Assembly (NCBI GenBank): GCA_009840545.1
Contig: VXNM01000010.1
Coordinates: forward strand, 902,627-966,626
Length of the DNA: 64,000 bases
Direction of reading: 5' to 3'
Source of the DNA: Gammaproteobacteria bacterium
Lineage (GTDB): Bacteria; Pseudomonadota; Gammaproteobacteria; Pseudomonadales; Azotimanducaceae
Shown: in pieces, positions 30,298 to 39,696 of the stretch
How positions within the stretch are numbered: position 1 is the stretch's first letter
How the letters are laid out: every line of letters begins with the position of its first letter
The notes under the pieces: generated by a model
What the model was told of the DNA's origin: nothing
Seen by the model: the letters and a program-made list of their open reading frames with translations, nothing else
Databases searched by the model: none
Translations under genes and position numbers: made by a program

Positions 30298-32078
30298 TGA
30301 CCGTATCGCGCATTCATCGACTCGACGAACGCGTTGCCAATCAAATTGCTGCAGGAGAGGTCGTTGAACGACCTGCCTCCATCGTCAAAGAGTTGATCGA
30401 GAACAGCCTAGATGCCCATGCGCAGAACATTCTTATCCAAGTTGAGGCTGGTGCGCTCCGACGAATTCGGGTTTCTGACGACGGAGATGGGATAGAACCG
30501 GACGACATGCGGTTGTCCGTTCAACGCCACGCGACCAGCAAGATTAGTTCGTCGGACGATCTGGTTGCTGTAGCGACCATGGGATTCCGAGGTGAGGCGT
30601 TAGCAAGCATTGCGGCTGTCTCAAAATTGCAAATCGTTTCACGTACCGAAGAATCTGAGTCAGGTTGGTCATTGCGCATGGAGGGCGGAACCGAGGTTTC
30701 ATTCGAACCTACGGCTGGAACTCGGGGGACACAGGTTGAAGTTTCCGACTTGTTCTATAACACTCCTGTACGCAGGAAATTTCTCAAGCGTTCACGAACG
30801 GAAATGGGCCACGTCGCGGATTGTGTGCGTATTTTGGCAGTCGCCAATCCTCATTGCGCATTTACCCTCATGAACGATGGCCGAATCGTCGAGAAGATGG
30901 ATGTAGAGGATTCCGCCTTCGAGAGAGTGGCGCGTGTACTTGGCACCGGCTTTGCTGACCAATGCATCGAAATTGACTTACAACGAGAAGACTTGAGATT
31001 GAGGGGATGGGTTGGGCTTCCTACTCTCACTCGAAGTTCCGCAAATCGTCAGTATTTCTTTGTTAATGGAAGGCATGTAAACGACCGATTGATCGCACAC
31101 GGTGTTAAACAGGGATACAGGGATGTAATGTTCCACGGACGGCATCCAGTGTTTGTTCTGAATTTGTCGGTGAACGCACGGGATGTAGATGTAAACGTTC
31201 ACCCAACCAAGAGTGATGTGCGTTTTCGAGATGCGCGACGCGTCCACGATTTCATCATGTCTGGTCTCTACCACGAATTGAGTGGTGTAGGAACCAAGAG
31301 TCCCGCGAAGATTGAAATTGATCCTCATCAGGATCAACCGGGTAATCCGTTTCAGCTTGAAGTCGATTCCTACGTCGAGCGGCCATTGCCACTAGGACAC
31401 GGCGAAGCGCTACCTCATCCAAGTTGGCACTCAAGTGGTACATCCGCTGCACCAAGTGACGAGCGACCACCAATGAACACGGACCGTGGACAGATTCCGC
31501 CGATGGGATATGCGTTGGCGCAGTTGCATGGTGCTTACATACTTGCAGAGAACGCCGATGGCCTGGTAATAGTTGACATGCATGCGGCGCATGAACGAGT
31601 CGTATACGAGAAAATGAAGAAGGCTCGCGACAGTCGTAAACTGGCATCACAGCGCTTGCTCGTTCCAGTTGAGATCAAGGCAAGCGAGAGTGAGTCGCAA
31701 ACTGCCCTGTTGTCTCAGGACTTGCTGGCGGAATTGGGATTGAAGATTGATGTTTCCGAGAAGCACACGATAACCGTTCGGGAAGTGCCAGCGATGCTGC
31801 AGTCCACTGATATTGGCCAGCTCGTTTTGGATGTTCTCGACGAAGTTGCTGAACACGGGACTACGGAGACCATACGAGATCGCGAAAACCAGTTGCTCGC
31901 CTCGTTTGCATGTCACGACGCCATTCGATTCAATCGTCGGCTTTCTATTGAAGAAATGAATGCATTATTGCGAGAAATGGAAGTCACGGAGAATGCAGGC
32001 CAATGCAATCACGGTCGTCCCACTTATCGCGTTCAGAGCTTGAAGTCCCTAGACAGCGTCTTTCTACGCGGACGCTAA
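30297..32078 (+). CDS. mutL: DNA mismatch repair protein MutL (endonuclease type)
   Basis: GHKL ATPase that links MutS to strand removal. N-terminal motifs AAGEVVERPASIVKELIEN and GFRGEALASI are intact. The C-terminal domain carries the endonuclease motif D-x-H-A-x2-E-x4-E as DMHAAHERVVYE (427-438), together with CHDAIR (539-544) and CNHGRPT (570-576). So this is the nicking form used by organisms without MutH, unlike E. coli MutL. 593 residues. Confidence 0.97.
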   Translation: MTVSRIHRLDERVANQIAAGEVVERPASIVKELIENSLDAHAQNILIQVEAGALRRIRVSDDGDGIEPDDMRLSVQRHATSKISSSDDLVAVATMGFRGEALASIAAVSKLQIVSRTEESESGWSLRMEGGTEVSFEPTAGTRGTQVEVSDLFYNTPVRRKFLKRSRTEMGHVADCVRILAVANPHCAFTLMNDGRIVEKMDVEDSAFERVARVLGTGFADQCIEIDLQREDLRLRGWVGLPTLTRSSANRQYFFVNGRHVNDRLIAHGVKQGYRDVMFHGRHPVFVLNLSVNARDVDVNVHPTKSDVRFRDARRVHDFIMSGLYHELSGVGTKSPAKIEIDPHQDQPGNPFQLEVDSYVERPLPLGHGEALPHPSWHSSGTSAAPSDERPPMNTDRGQIPPMGYALAQLHGAYILAENADGLVIVDMHAAHERVVYEKMKKARDSRKLASQRLLVPVEIKASESESQTALLSQDLLAELGLKIDVSEKHTITVREVPAMLQSTDIGQLVLDVLDEVAEHGTTETIRDRENQLLASFACHDAIRFNRRLSIEEMNALLREMEVTENAGQCNHGRPTYRVQSLKSLDSVFLRGR

Positions 32079-32100
32079 CACTGTCCATCAGGCTTGCCCG

Positions 32101-33084
32101 ATGAACCGACAACCGTCACGAACGGTTTTTGCTCTCATGGGTCCGACCGCTAGCGGAAAAAGCGAGTTAGGCATGCGTCTGGCGGACGAGTTCAACATCG
32201 CTCTAATCAGTGTCGACTCCGCAATGGCGTATAGAGGCATGGATATTGGTACTGCAAAACCAGATGCCGCTACCTTACAGAAATATCCGCATGCTTTGGT
32301 GGACATTCTCGACCCTGAAGATGACTACTCGGTCGGTGAATTTATTGGCCGAGCCGACCAAGCTGTGAACGACGCGTTCAAATCGGGAAAGTCGCCACTG
32401 CTCGTGGGAGGGTCAATGCTCTATTTCAAGCGTTTTCGAGATGGAGTCGCCAAGCTTCCAGGCCGCAACTCGGAAATTCGCGCACAACTTCGTCACCGCG
32501 CCGACGAAGGAGGTGTGGAAGAGCTATTCCGCGAACTTCAACAGGTTGATCCATCAAGTGCGCGTCGTATTCACCCCAACAATTACTCGAGAATTGAGAG
32601 AGCTTTGGAGGTGTATCAGCAAACAGGAAAACCAATGTCACAGCTTGTGGAAAAACACGCCAGCACATCTGTTGTCGATCGGCTTCAATGCGACTATAGG
32701 GAATTCTCGCTGTTGAATCTGACGCGAGCAATTCTTCACGATCGAATCGAAAAACGGGTTCACAGCATGCTTGACTTGGGCTTCGCTGATGAGGTCAGGA
32801 CGTTAATGCAACGACCGAATCTCTCCCTCCAGGCAATGTCGATGCGTGCTGTAGGCTACCGACAGCTTTGCCAACGGCTGGCTTGCGATATCGAAGCCTC
32901 GATCGACTCTATCACGATCAATGCGATTGTTGCAGGAACACGGCAGTTAGCGAGAAGACAACTTACTTGGTTGCGGAATTGGAAGACTGACGTACAGCAT
33001 GTTTCCCTTCAGTCTGCTGATGCCTACGACTGCATCAAGAACGTTCTACAGAGCTGCAGCGTGCCTCGAACAAACGAAGAGTGA
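32101..33084 (+). CDS. miaA: tRNA dimethylallyltransferase MiaA
   Basis: Transfers a dimethylallyl group to A37 of tRNAs reading UNN codons. The P-loop GPTASGKSE, the DSAMAYRGMDIGTAKP segment and the PNNYSRIERALEV tRNA-binding part are present. It follows mutL after 22 nt, as in E. coli. The next gene is hflX; the usual hfq is not between them. Confidence 0.96.
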   Translation: MNRQPSRTVFALMGPTASGKSELGMRLADEFNIALISVDSAMAYRGMDIGTAKPDAATLQKYPHALVDILDPEDDYSVGEFIGRADQAVNDAFKSGKSPLLVGGSMLYFKRFRDGVAKLPGRNSEIRAQLRHRADEGGVEELFRELQQVDPSSARRIHPNNYSRIERALEVYQQTGKPMSQLVEKHASTSVVDRLQCDYREFSLLNLTRAILHDRIEKRVHSMLDLGFADEVRTLMQRPNLSLQAMSMRAVGYRQLCQRLACDIEASIDSITINAIVAGTRQLARRQLTWLRNWKTDVQHVSLQSADAYDCIKNVLQSCSVPRTNEE

Positions 33085-33181
33085 CTGAGATTGCAGTAAT
33101 TCTGGATCACGACAGCCACGAGTCGGTACTACAATAGGGTCGAGAGGGAAATTCACACCCACATCATTCCAAAGCCCATTA

Positions 33182-34441
33182 ATGTTTTTTGATCGACCGG
33201 AGAAGGGTCTAAAGACACTTCTTCTTTCCATACGATACAAGGGGCCTGGATTTCCACGATTCGAGGTCAGAGAAACCGAAGATCTCGCACAATCTGCCGG
33301 ATTGGATGTTGAGCAGACATTGTCGGTTGAGAGACAGTCGCCTCATCCGGCAACCTGCATTGGTCAAGGTAAAGTCGAAGAGCTCGCTGTCAAAATTAGC
33401 GAGCATGGCTTGGATCTTCTTCTCGTGGACCAAGGGTTGACCGCAACCCAACAGAAGAACTTAGAAGATCACCTGAAGGTTCGAGTCATGACTCGAACGG
33501 AACTAATCCTCCGTATTTTCGAGGAGAGAGCCCGTTCTTACGAAAGAAAGCTTCAGGTTGAGCTAGCTACTCTGTCCCATGCACAATCCCACCTAGTCCG
33601 AGGCTGGACCCACCTTGATCGACAACGAGGGGCAGTCAATCTGCGGGGCGTGGGAGAGAAGCAAATTGCGATCGACAAGTACCTGTTGCAACGAAGGATT
33701 AGCACAACTCAAAGCCGTCTTGACAAAGTCAGGCGACAACGATCGCAGCAGCGTCGCAAGCGCATTCGTTCTCGAATTCCCTTAGTAGCATTGGTTGGCT
33801 ACACGAATGCGGGTAAATCGACCTTGTTCAACGCCTTGACACAATCCGAAATCTACTCGGATGACCGACTGTTCGCTACGTTGGATCCAACCGTCAGGAG
33901 TATGTACGTAACGGAAGACTTCAAGATTCTTCTGGCCGACACTGTCGGTTTCATCAAGCATCTTCCCGTCGATCTTGTCGCTGCATTCAAGGCGACTCTA
34001 GAGGAAGTGACGAACGCAGACTTGTTGTTACATGTAATGGATGCTTCTGCACCGAATTTGGAAGAGATTCAAGAGTCCGTGAGCGAAACGCTACACGAAA
34101 TAGGAGCCGATTCGATACCCACCATTTCGGTATTCAACAAGATAGACATCAATGGAACCGAAGCAGGAATTCGCAATGATGCCAACTACGTCAGCGCCAC
34201 AAGGGAACTTGGCTTGCGTGACCTCAATCGTTACATCGCAGGGCGGCTGCGAGGCATATCTAGACCTTACAGCATCGAATTGAAAACGACGGATGGCAAA
34301 GTTCGTTCGTTGCTATATCAAATGCGAGTGGTGGAGAAAGAAACATATACGAGTGACGGACGTGCAGTATTCAAAGTTAACCTAGCGCGTGATCAAGCGC
34401 ACGAACTCGAAGCTAGGCATGGTATTAGCTTGCACGGCTAA
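33182..34441 (+). CDS. hflX: Ribosome-associated GTPase HflX
   Basis: GTPase that splits stalled or inactive 70S ribosomes. The N-terminal HflX domain (MFFDRPEKG start, typical of the family) is followed by a glycine-rich linker GVGEKQIAIDK and the G domain with GYTNAGKSTLFNAL, DTVGFI and NKID. 419 residues. No clear ribosome site precedes the ATG; 97 nt separate it from miaA. Confidence 0.96.
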   Translation: MFFDRPEKGLKTLLLSIRYKGPGFPRFEVRETEDLAQSAGLDVEQTLSVERQSPHPATCIGQGKVEELAVKISEHGLDLLLVDQGLTATQQKNLEDHLKVRVMTRTELILRIFEERARSYERKLQVELATLSHAQSHLVRGWTHLDRQRGAVNLRGVGEKQIAIDKYLLQRRISTTQSRLDKVRRQRSQQRRKRIRSRIPLVALVGYTNAGKSTLFNALTQSEIYSDDRLFATLDPTVRSMYVTEDFKILLADTVGFIKHLPVDLVAAFKATLEEVTNADLLLHVMDASAPNLEEIQESVSETLHEIGADSIPTISVFNKIDINGTEAGIRNDANYVSATRELGLRDLNRYIAGRLRGISRPYSIELKTTDGKVRSLLYQMRVVEKETYTSDGRAVFKVNLARDQAHELEARHGISLHG

Positions 34442-34485
34442 TCAACACAAACTACAATCACAACGCTTGCGCAAATGGAGTGAAA

Positions 34486-35625
34486 ATGGCTTGGAGTGAC
34501 AACGAAGGTCAAAACCGGGATCCGTGGGGAAACCGGGGTGGCGAACAAGGCCCACCTGACCTAGATGATGCATTCCGGAAGTTGCGTGGTCAACTTTCTG
34601 GAATGTTTGGAGGGGGAGGCGGGTCTGGATCCGGTTCTTCCGGAAAGAAAGGGTTTCGCCTATCTCCCGGATTGATCTTGCTAGTCGTATTTATCTTGGT
34701 GGTTGTTTGGTTCGCATTCGGCTGGTACCAGGTCGATGCACAAGAGCGTGGCGTAGTCTTGCGACTAGGCAAAGTTCAGGAGATCTTCACGGAACCGGGC
34801 TTGAATTGGAATCCAAAGTTCATCGATGAAGTGATCAAGGTCAATACGACGAGGATCAATTCCAGCGAGCACTCCCAGCAGATGCTCACAGAAGACGACA
34901 ATATCGTCAAAGTCGACTTAGTTGTCCAATTTCGCGTGTCCGATCCCATTAAGTACGTCGTCGACATCCGAGAACCCGAGGAGAGTCTTAAGCATGCGGC
35001 CGAGAGTGCCCTGCGACATGTTGTCGGCGGATCGACTATGGAGGCTGTGATCACAACGGGACGGGAAGTTCTTGGAGATGATGTGAAGGACAGGTTGCAG
35101 ACCTATCTGAATCGATACGAGACAGGCATCGAAGTTGTGGGGGTCAACATTGAGGCGGTTGAGCCTCCACAGGAGGTTCAAGCAGCCTTTGACGACGTTC
35201 AGAAGGCGAAGGAAGACCAGGTAAAGTTCATCAATGAGGCTAATGCCCTCGCGGAGCAGGTAGTTCCCGAAGCAAGAGGTGAGGCGTCCCGAATCATTGA
35301 GAGCGCAAACGCATATCGCGACCAGGTCATCGCTCTAGCCCAAGGGGAAGCCGATCGATTCACAAAATTGCTCATTGAGTATCAAGCGGCCAAAGAAGTC
35401 ACAAAGGATCGACTGTACATCACGGCAATTGAAACCGTCTTGAAGTCGACTTCCATTGTCATGGTGGACGTTTCCGGTGGCAACAATCTGTTGTTGTTGC
35501 AGCCCGACCAGCTGCTCAGAGGCGGCACGTCTTCCTTAGGTATGTCGGACAACGTGCCAGCATCAAACTCTCCTTCGACAACCTTTCCTGTAAACCTTCG
35601 GTCGAATTCGAGATCGGGACAATAG
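34486..35625 (+). CDS. hflK: FtsH modulator HflK
   Basis: Membrane-anchored SPFH/band 7 protein that with HflC forms a cage around FtsH and limits its proteolysis. The N-terminus MAWSDNEGQNRDPWG is family-typical, followed by a Gly-rich cytosolic tail, one membrane segment (about 64-83) and the band 7 domain. I chose ATG 34486, which has GGAG 5 nt upstream, giving 379 residues. hflC follows after 12 nt. Confidence 0.96.
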   Translation: MAWSDNEGQNRDPWGNRGGEQGPPDLDDAFRKLRGQLSGMFGGGGGSGSGSSGKKGFRLSPGLILLVVFILVVVWFAFGWYQVDAQERGVVLRLGKVQEIFTEPGLNWNPKFIDEVIKVNTTRINSSEHSQQMLTEDDNIVKVDLVVQFRVSDPIKYVVDIREPEESLKHAAESALRHVVGGSTMEAVITTGREVLGDDVKDRLQTYLNRYETGIEVVGVNIEAVEPPQEVQAAFDDVQKAKEDQVKFINEANALAEQVVPEARGEASRIIESANAYRDQVIALAQGEADRFTKLLIEYQAAKEVTKDRLYITAIETVLKSTSIVMVDVSGGNNLLLLQPDQLLRGGTSSLGMSDNVPASNSPSTTFPVNLRSNSRSGQ

Positions 35626-35637
35626 GGGGATTTGAGA

Positions 35638-36516
35638 ATGAGTGTTAGGAACATTGTTATCGTTGTTGTGGTGCTCCTTCTTGGAGCACTCGCGCTCGAT
35701 GCCTTCTACATAGTGGATGAAAGGCAACGAGCCATCTTGCTTCGCTTCGGCGAGGTTAAGTCGTCAGAGGAAGGCGAACAGCCAGGACTTCACTTCAAGA
35801 TTCCTCTAGCTGACCAAGTCAAGTACTTCGACGCCCGGGTGTTAACGAAGGATGCCACACCGGAGCGCTACTTAACGATCGAACAAAAACCCTTGATCGT
35901 CGATTGGTTCGCAAAGTGGCGAGTCAACAATCCTAGGGTCTACTACACTGCAACCTCTGGGATTGAGGACACAGCCAGCGCACGGCTTCAGGCTCGAGTC
36001 AATCAGGGTCTACGCGACCAGATCGGTAGACGCACCATGCACGAGGTAATTTCGGGCGAGCGAGACCAACTGATGCAGGAACTCACGAATAACTTGAACG
36101 TCACTATGACCGAGGAGTTCGGAATATCCATCATCGACGTGCGAGTCAAGCGAATTGATCTACCGGACGAGGTGTCCAGTGCCGTTTTCGAAAGGATGAA
36201 TTCCGAACGGGAAGTGGAAGCGCGACAGTATCGAGCCACCGGAAACGAGCAGGCGATCGGGATTAGAGCCGCTGCTGAGCGAGAGGTGACGGTCATTGGT
36301 GCAGAAGCACAGCGTGACGCGGAACGAATACGTGGCGATGGAGATGCCCAGGCGACCAAGATCTATGCTGAAGCGTATGGTCAGGACGCTGAGTTCTACG
36401 AGTTCTATCGAAGTATCAACGCATATGTCACTGTATTTGAGGACGGACGTTCGTTGCTTGTGCTTGATCCATCAAGCGAGTTTTTCAAGTACCTGAAGAG
36501 CGACACCGGAGATTAA
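35638..36516 (+). CDS. hflC: FtsH modulator HflC
   Basis: Partner of HflK in the FtsH-regulating membrane complex. One N-terminal membrane segment (about 4-22) and a band 7 domain with DERQRAILLRFGEV. The ATG at 35638 has AGGGGGA 7 nt before it; 292 residues. The hflKC pair is followed by purA, as in E. coli and Pseudomonas. Confidence 0.96.
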   Translation: MSVRNIVIVVVVLLLGALALDAFYIVDERQRAILLRFGEVKSSEEGEQPGLHFKIPLADQVKYFDARVLTKDATPERYLTIEQKPLIVDWFAKWRVNNPRVYYTATSGIEDTASARLQARVNQGLRDQIGRRTMHEVISGERDQLMQELTNNLNVTMTEEFGISIIDVRVKRIDLPDEVSSAVFERMNSEREVEARQYRATGNEQAIGIRAAAEREVTVIGAEAQRDAERIRGDGDAQATKIYAEAYGQDAEFYEFYRSINAYVTVFEDGRSLLVLDPSSEFFKYLKSDTGD

Positions 36517-36551
36517 GCGGGTTTCGCTGCTCAGATTCTTCGATTGAATGG

Positions 36552-36587
36552 TCGTGCATCGCACCTACTCCACGGTGCGATGCACGA
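36552..36587. repeat. Perfect 14-bp inverted repeat between hflC and purA
   Basis: Arms TCGTGCATCGCACC (36552-36565) and its exact complement (36574-36587) with an 8-nt loop. A second smaller hairpin (CCCTTC/GAAGGG, 36597-36621) follows. Neither has a T-run, so they could be a processing or stabilising structure at the hflC 3' end, a terminator of unusual type, or a protein-binding palindrome. Confidence 0.55.
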
Positions 36588-36668
36588 TTCAAGGTGCCCT
36601 TCCCAACCACATTGAGAAGGGTCCTCGTGCGCGTGCGACTATAGTTTTTCTGACATAAGGTGCACTAG

Positions 36669-37973
<1,305 letters not shown>

Positions 37974-38003
37974 CTGAATCAAATTGAACCGTAAAATGCA
38001 CGC

Positions 38004-38201
38004 ATGATCGATCCGAAACTTCTCGATCTGTTGGTTTGTCCTTTGACCAAATCAAAACTGATTTACAACGAGTCGACCAATGAACTTTGGTCGAACGAGG
38101 CTGGCTTGGCTTATCCCGTTCGAGATGGAATTCCCGTCATGGTTGTGTCGGAAGCACGAAAGCTAACCGACGAGGAGGAATCGAATGTGGCCGGAGAGTA
38201 G
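38004..38201 (+). CDS. Trm112/UPF0434 family small protein
   Basis: A 65-residue protein of the YcaR/UPF0434 (Trm112-like) family: [14 protein letters not shown] near the start and [13 protein letters not shown] in the middle. Eukaryotic Trm112 activates methyltransferases; the role of bacterial members is unclear. Only one Cys of the zinc knuckle remains, as in many proteobacterial members. It sits 30 nt after purA and before folE2, not next to kdsB/lpxK as in E. coli. Confidence 0.9.
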   Translation: MIDPKLLDLLVCPLTKSKLIYNESTNELWSNEAGLAYPVRDGIPVMVVSEARKLTDEEESNVAGE

Positions 38202-38282
38202 ACACTCGACGTCTAACATTCCTCGTTGCACAAAGGAACTGCCTCGCACCATCATTGAATACATACAAATAGACTCAACCAA

Positions 38283-39233
38283 GTGAAAAATCTCTATTCG
38301 ATAACAGATCAAGTCATGCCCGATGTGGCAATGAGAGTATTGAAGGACGAACAAGATCCTTTGGATTGGGTGGGAATGAGCGATATTCGACTCCCGATGC
38401 AGTTTTGCGACGCAGAAGAAGTTCGATCAGCACCTAGCATCGTTCAACTCTACGTCAACCTGAAAGACCCGAATGCCAAAGGGATCCACATGTCGCGGCT
38501 TTATGTATTGCTTGACGAAAAAGCCGCCAATCGACCGCTGTCCCCCGTCTCTATTGCAGGGTTCTTGCAGCAAATGCTCGATTCGCATCGGGATTTTTCG
38601 TCGCATGCGTTGGTTGAGTTCTCGTTGGAACAACACTTGCGTCGGAACGCTCTGGTTTCGGACCATTCAGGATGGAACAACTACCCTGTCTCCGTTCGCG
38701 GAGAACACGTGAACGGCTCTACCCATGTAGACATGAGGTTTATAGTTCATTACTCCAGCACATGTCCAGCGTCCGCTGCGCTAGCTCGTCAGTCCATTCA
38801 ACACCAGTTTGATCAGGACTTCGGTTCAGTCGGAACTGTGAGCGCAATTCGGGTACGGCATTGGTTGGGTACGGATCAAGGTATCGTTGCCACACCTCAC
38901 GGTCAACGAAGCTCCGCTAGCGTTGTTGTGCGGTTAAAGCCTGAGCTAGAAGCTTTTCCATTGACGCACCTGATCGACAAGGTAGAAGGTGCATTGGCGA
39001 CTCCGGTCCAAACTGCTGTTAAACGCGTGGACGAACAGGAGTTCGCATTGTTAAACGGTCAAAATCCCATGTTCTGCGAAGATGCCGGGCGTCGTCTCAA
39101 AACGTGCTTGAACGAAGAGTCCGAAGTTGAGGATTTCTTGGTTCGGGTGGAGCACTTTGAAAGCTTGCATGCGCACAACGCTGTATGCATGGTCACGAAA
39201 GGCATTAAGAACGGATTTAAAGCATCGCCATAG
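38283..39233 (+). CDS. folE2: GTP cyclohydrolase IB (FolE2)
   Basis: Converts GTP to 7,8-dihydroneopterin triphosphate, the first step of folate and a source of queuosine precursor. 316 residues. Family motifs: SSTCPASAALARQ, TPHGQRSSA and NGQNPMFCEDAGRRLK. The usual CPCS motif reads CPAS here; the first Cys, presumed metal ligand, is kept. FolE2 enzymes work with metals other than zinc and are often zinc-regulated, but I see no Zur box. GTG start. It ends 2 nt from a convergent tRNA gene. Confidence 0.93.
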   Translation: MKNLYSITDQVMPDVAMRVLKDEQDPLDWVGMSDIRLPMQFCDAEEVRSAPSIVQLYVNLKDPNAKGIHMSRLYVLLDEKAANRPLSPVSIAGFLQQMLDSHRDFSSHALVEFSLEQHLRRNALVSDHSGWNNYPVSVRGEHVNGSTHVDMRFIVHYSSTCPASAALARQSIQHQFDQDFGSVGTVSAIRVRHWLGTDQGIVATPHGQRSSASVVVRLKPELEAFPLTHLIDKVEGALATPVQTAVKRVDEQEFALLNGQNPMFCEDAGRRLKTCLNEESEVEDFLVRVEHFESLHAHNAVCMVTKGIKNGFKASP

Positions 39234-39235
39234 AT

Positions 39236-39322
39236 TGGTGCCGAGAAGAGGACTCGAACCTCCACGGGGTTGCCCCCACCAGCACCTGAAGCTGGCGTGT
39301 CTACCAATTTCACCATCTCGGC
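39236..39322 (-). tRNA. tRNA-Leu (CAG)
   Basis: An 87-nt minus-strand tRNA with encoded CCA. Acceptor GCCGAGA pairs with TCTCGGC; anticodon stem CCAGC/GCUGG encloses the loop UUCAGGU, anticodon CAG. The long variable arm (GGGGGCAACCCC) and GGTTCGAGTCC T-loop are class II features of leucine tRNA. It faces folE2 and points away from rnr. Confidence 0.95.
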
Positions 39323-39696
39323 GTTTCTCCCAGTCCGAAGCATTGCCAAGAACTTCCAAGAAGATCTTTATGCGTTGGACAAACTCTGAAGTACCGTTGG
39401 CGACCACCTTTGCTAAACGCAGTCTTGGAAACTCAAAGCGGAGCAGGGCCCCGGTTTATTTGCCTAAGGTGGGCAAAAATCACCGCAAATCACCCCTGTT
39501 TCAACGCATTGTATCCAGTTGGACACAGATCCAAGTATGCGTTTCCTGTGAATATTGTCTGCCTGTTCCTCAAGCGACGAAAACCTTCGGATTCTGAAAA
39601 TTTGGTTCGTCTTCTAGATTCCCACATTCTTGCAAATGGAAGAACCGAATTCTGTGTGCTTCGAAGAGATAGTGCATATGTCATGATCCAGAGCTC
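39323..39696. other. Intergenic region upstream of rnr
   Basis: 374 nt with open frames but no recognisable product or ribosome site. It probably holds the promoters of the tRNA-Leu gene and of rnr; no element stands out. Confidence 0.5.
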
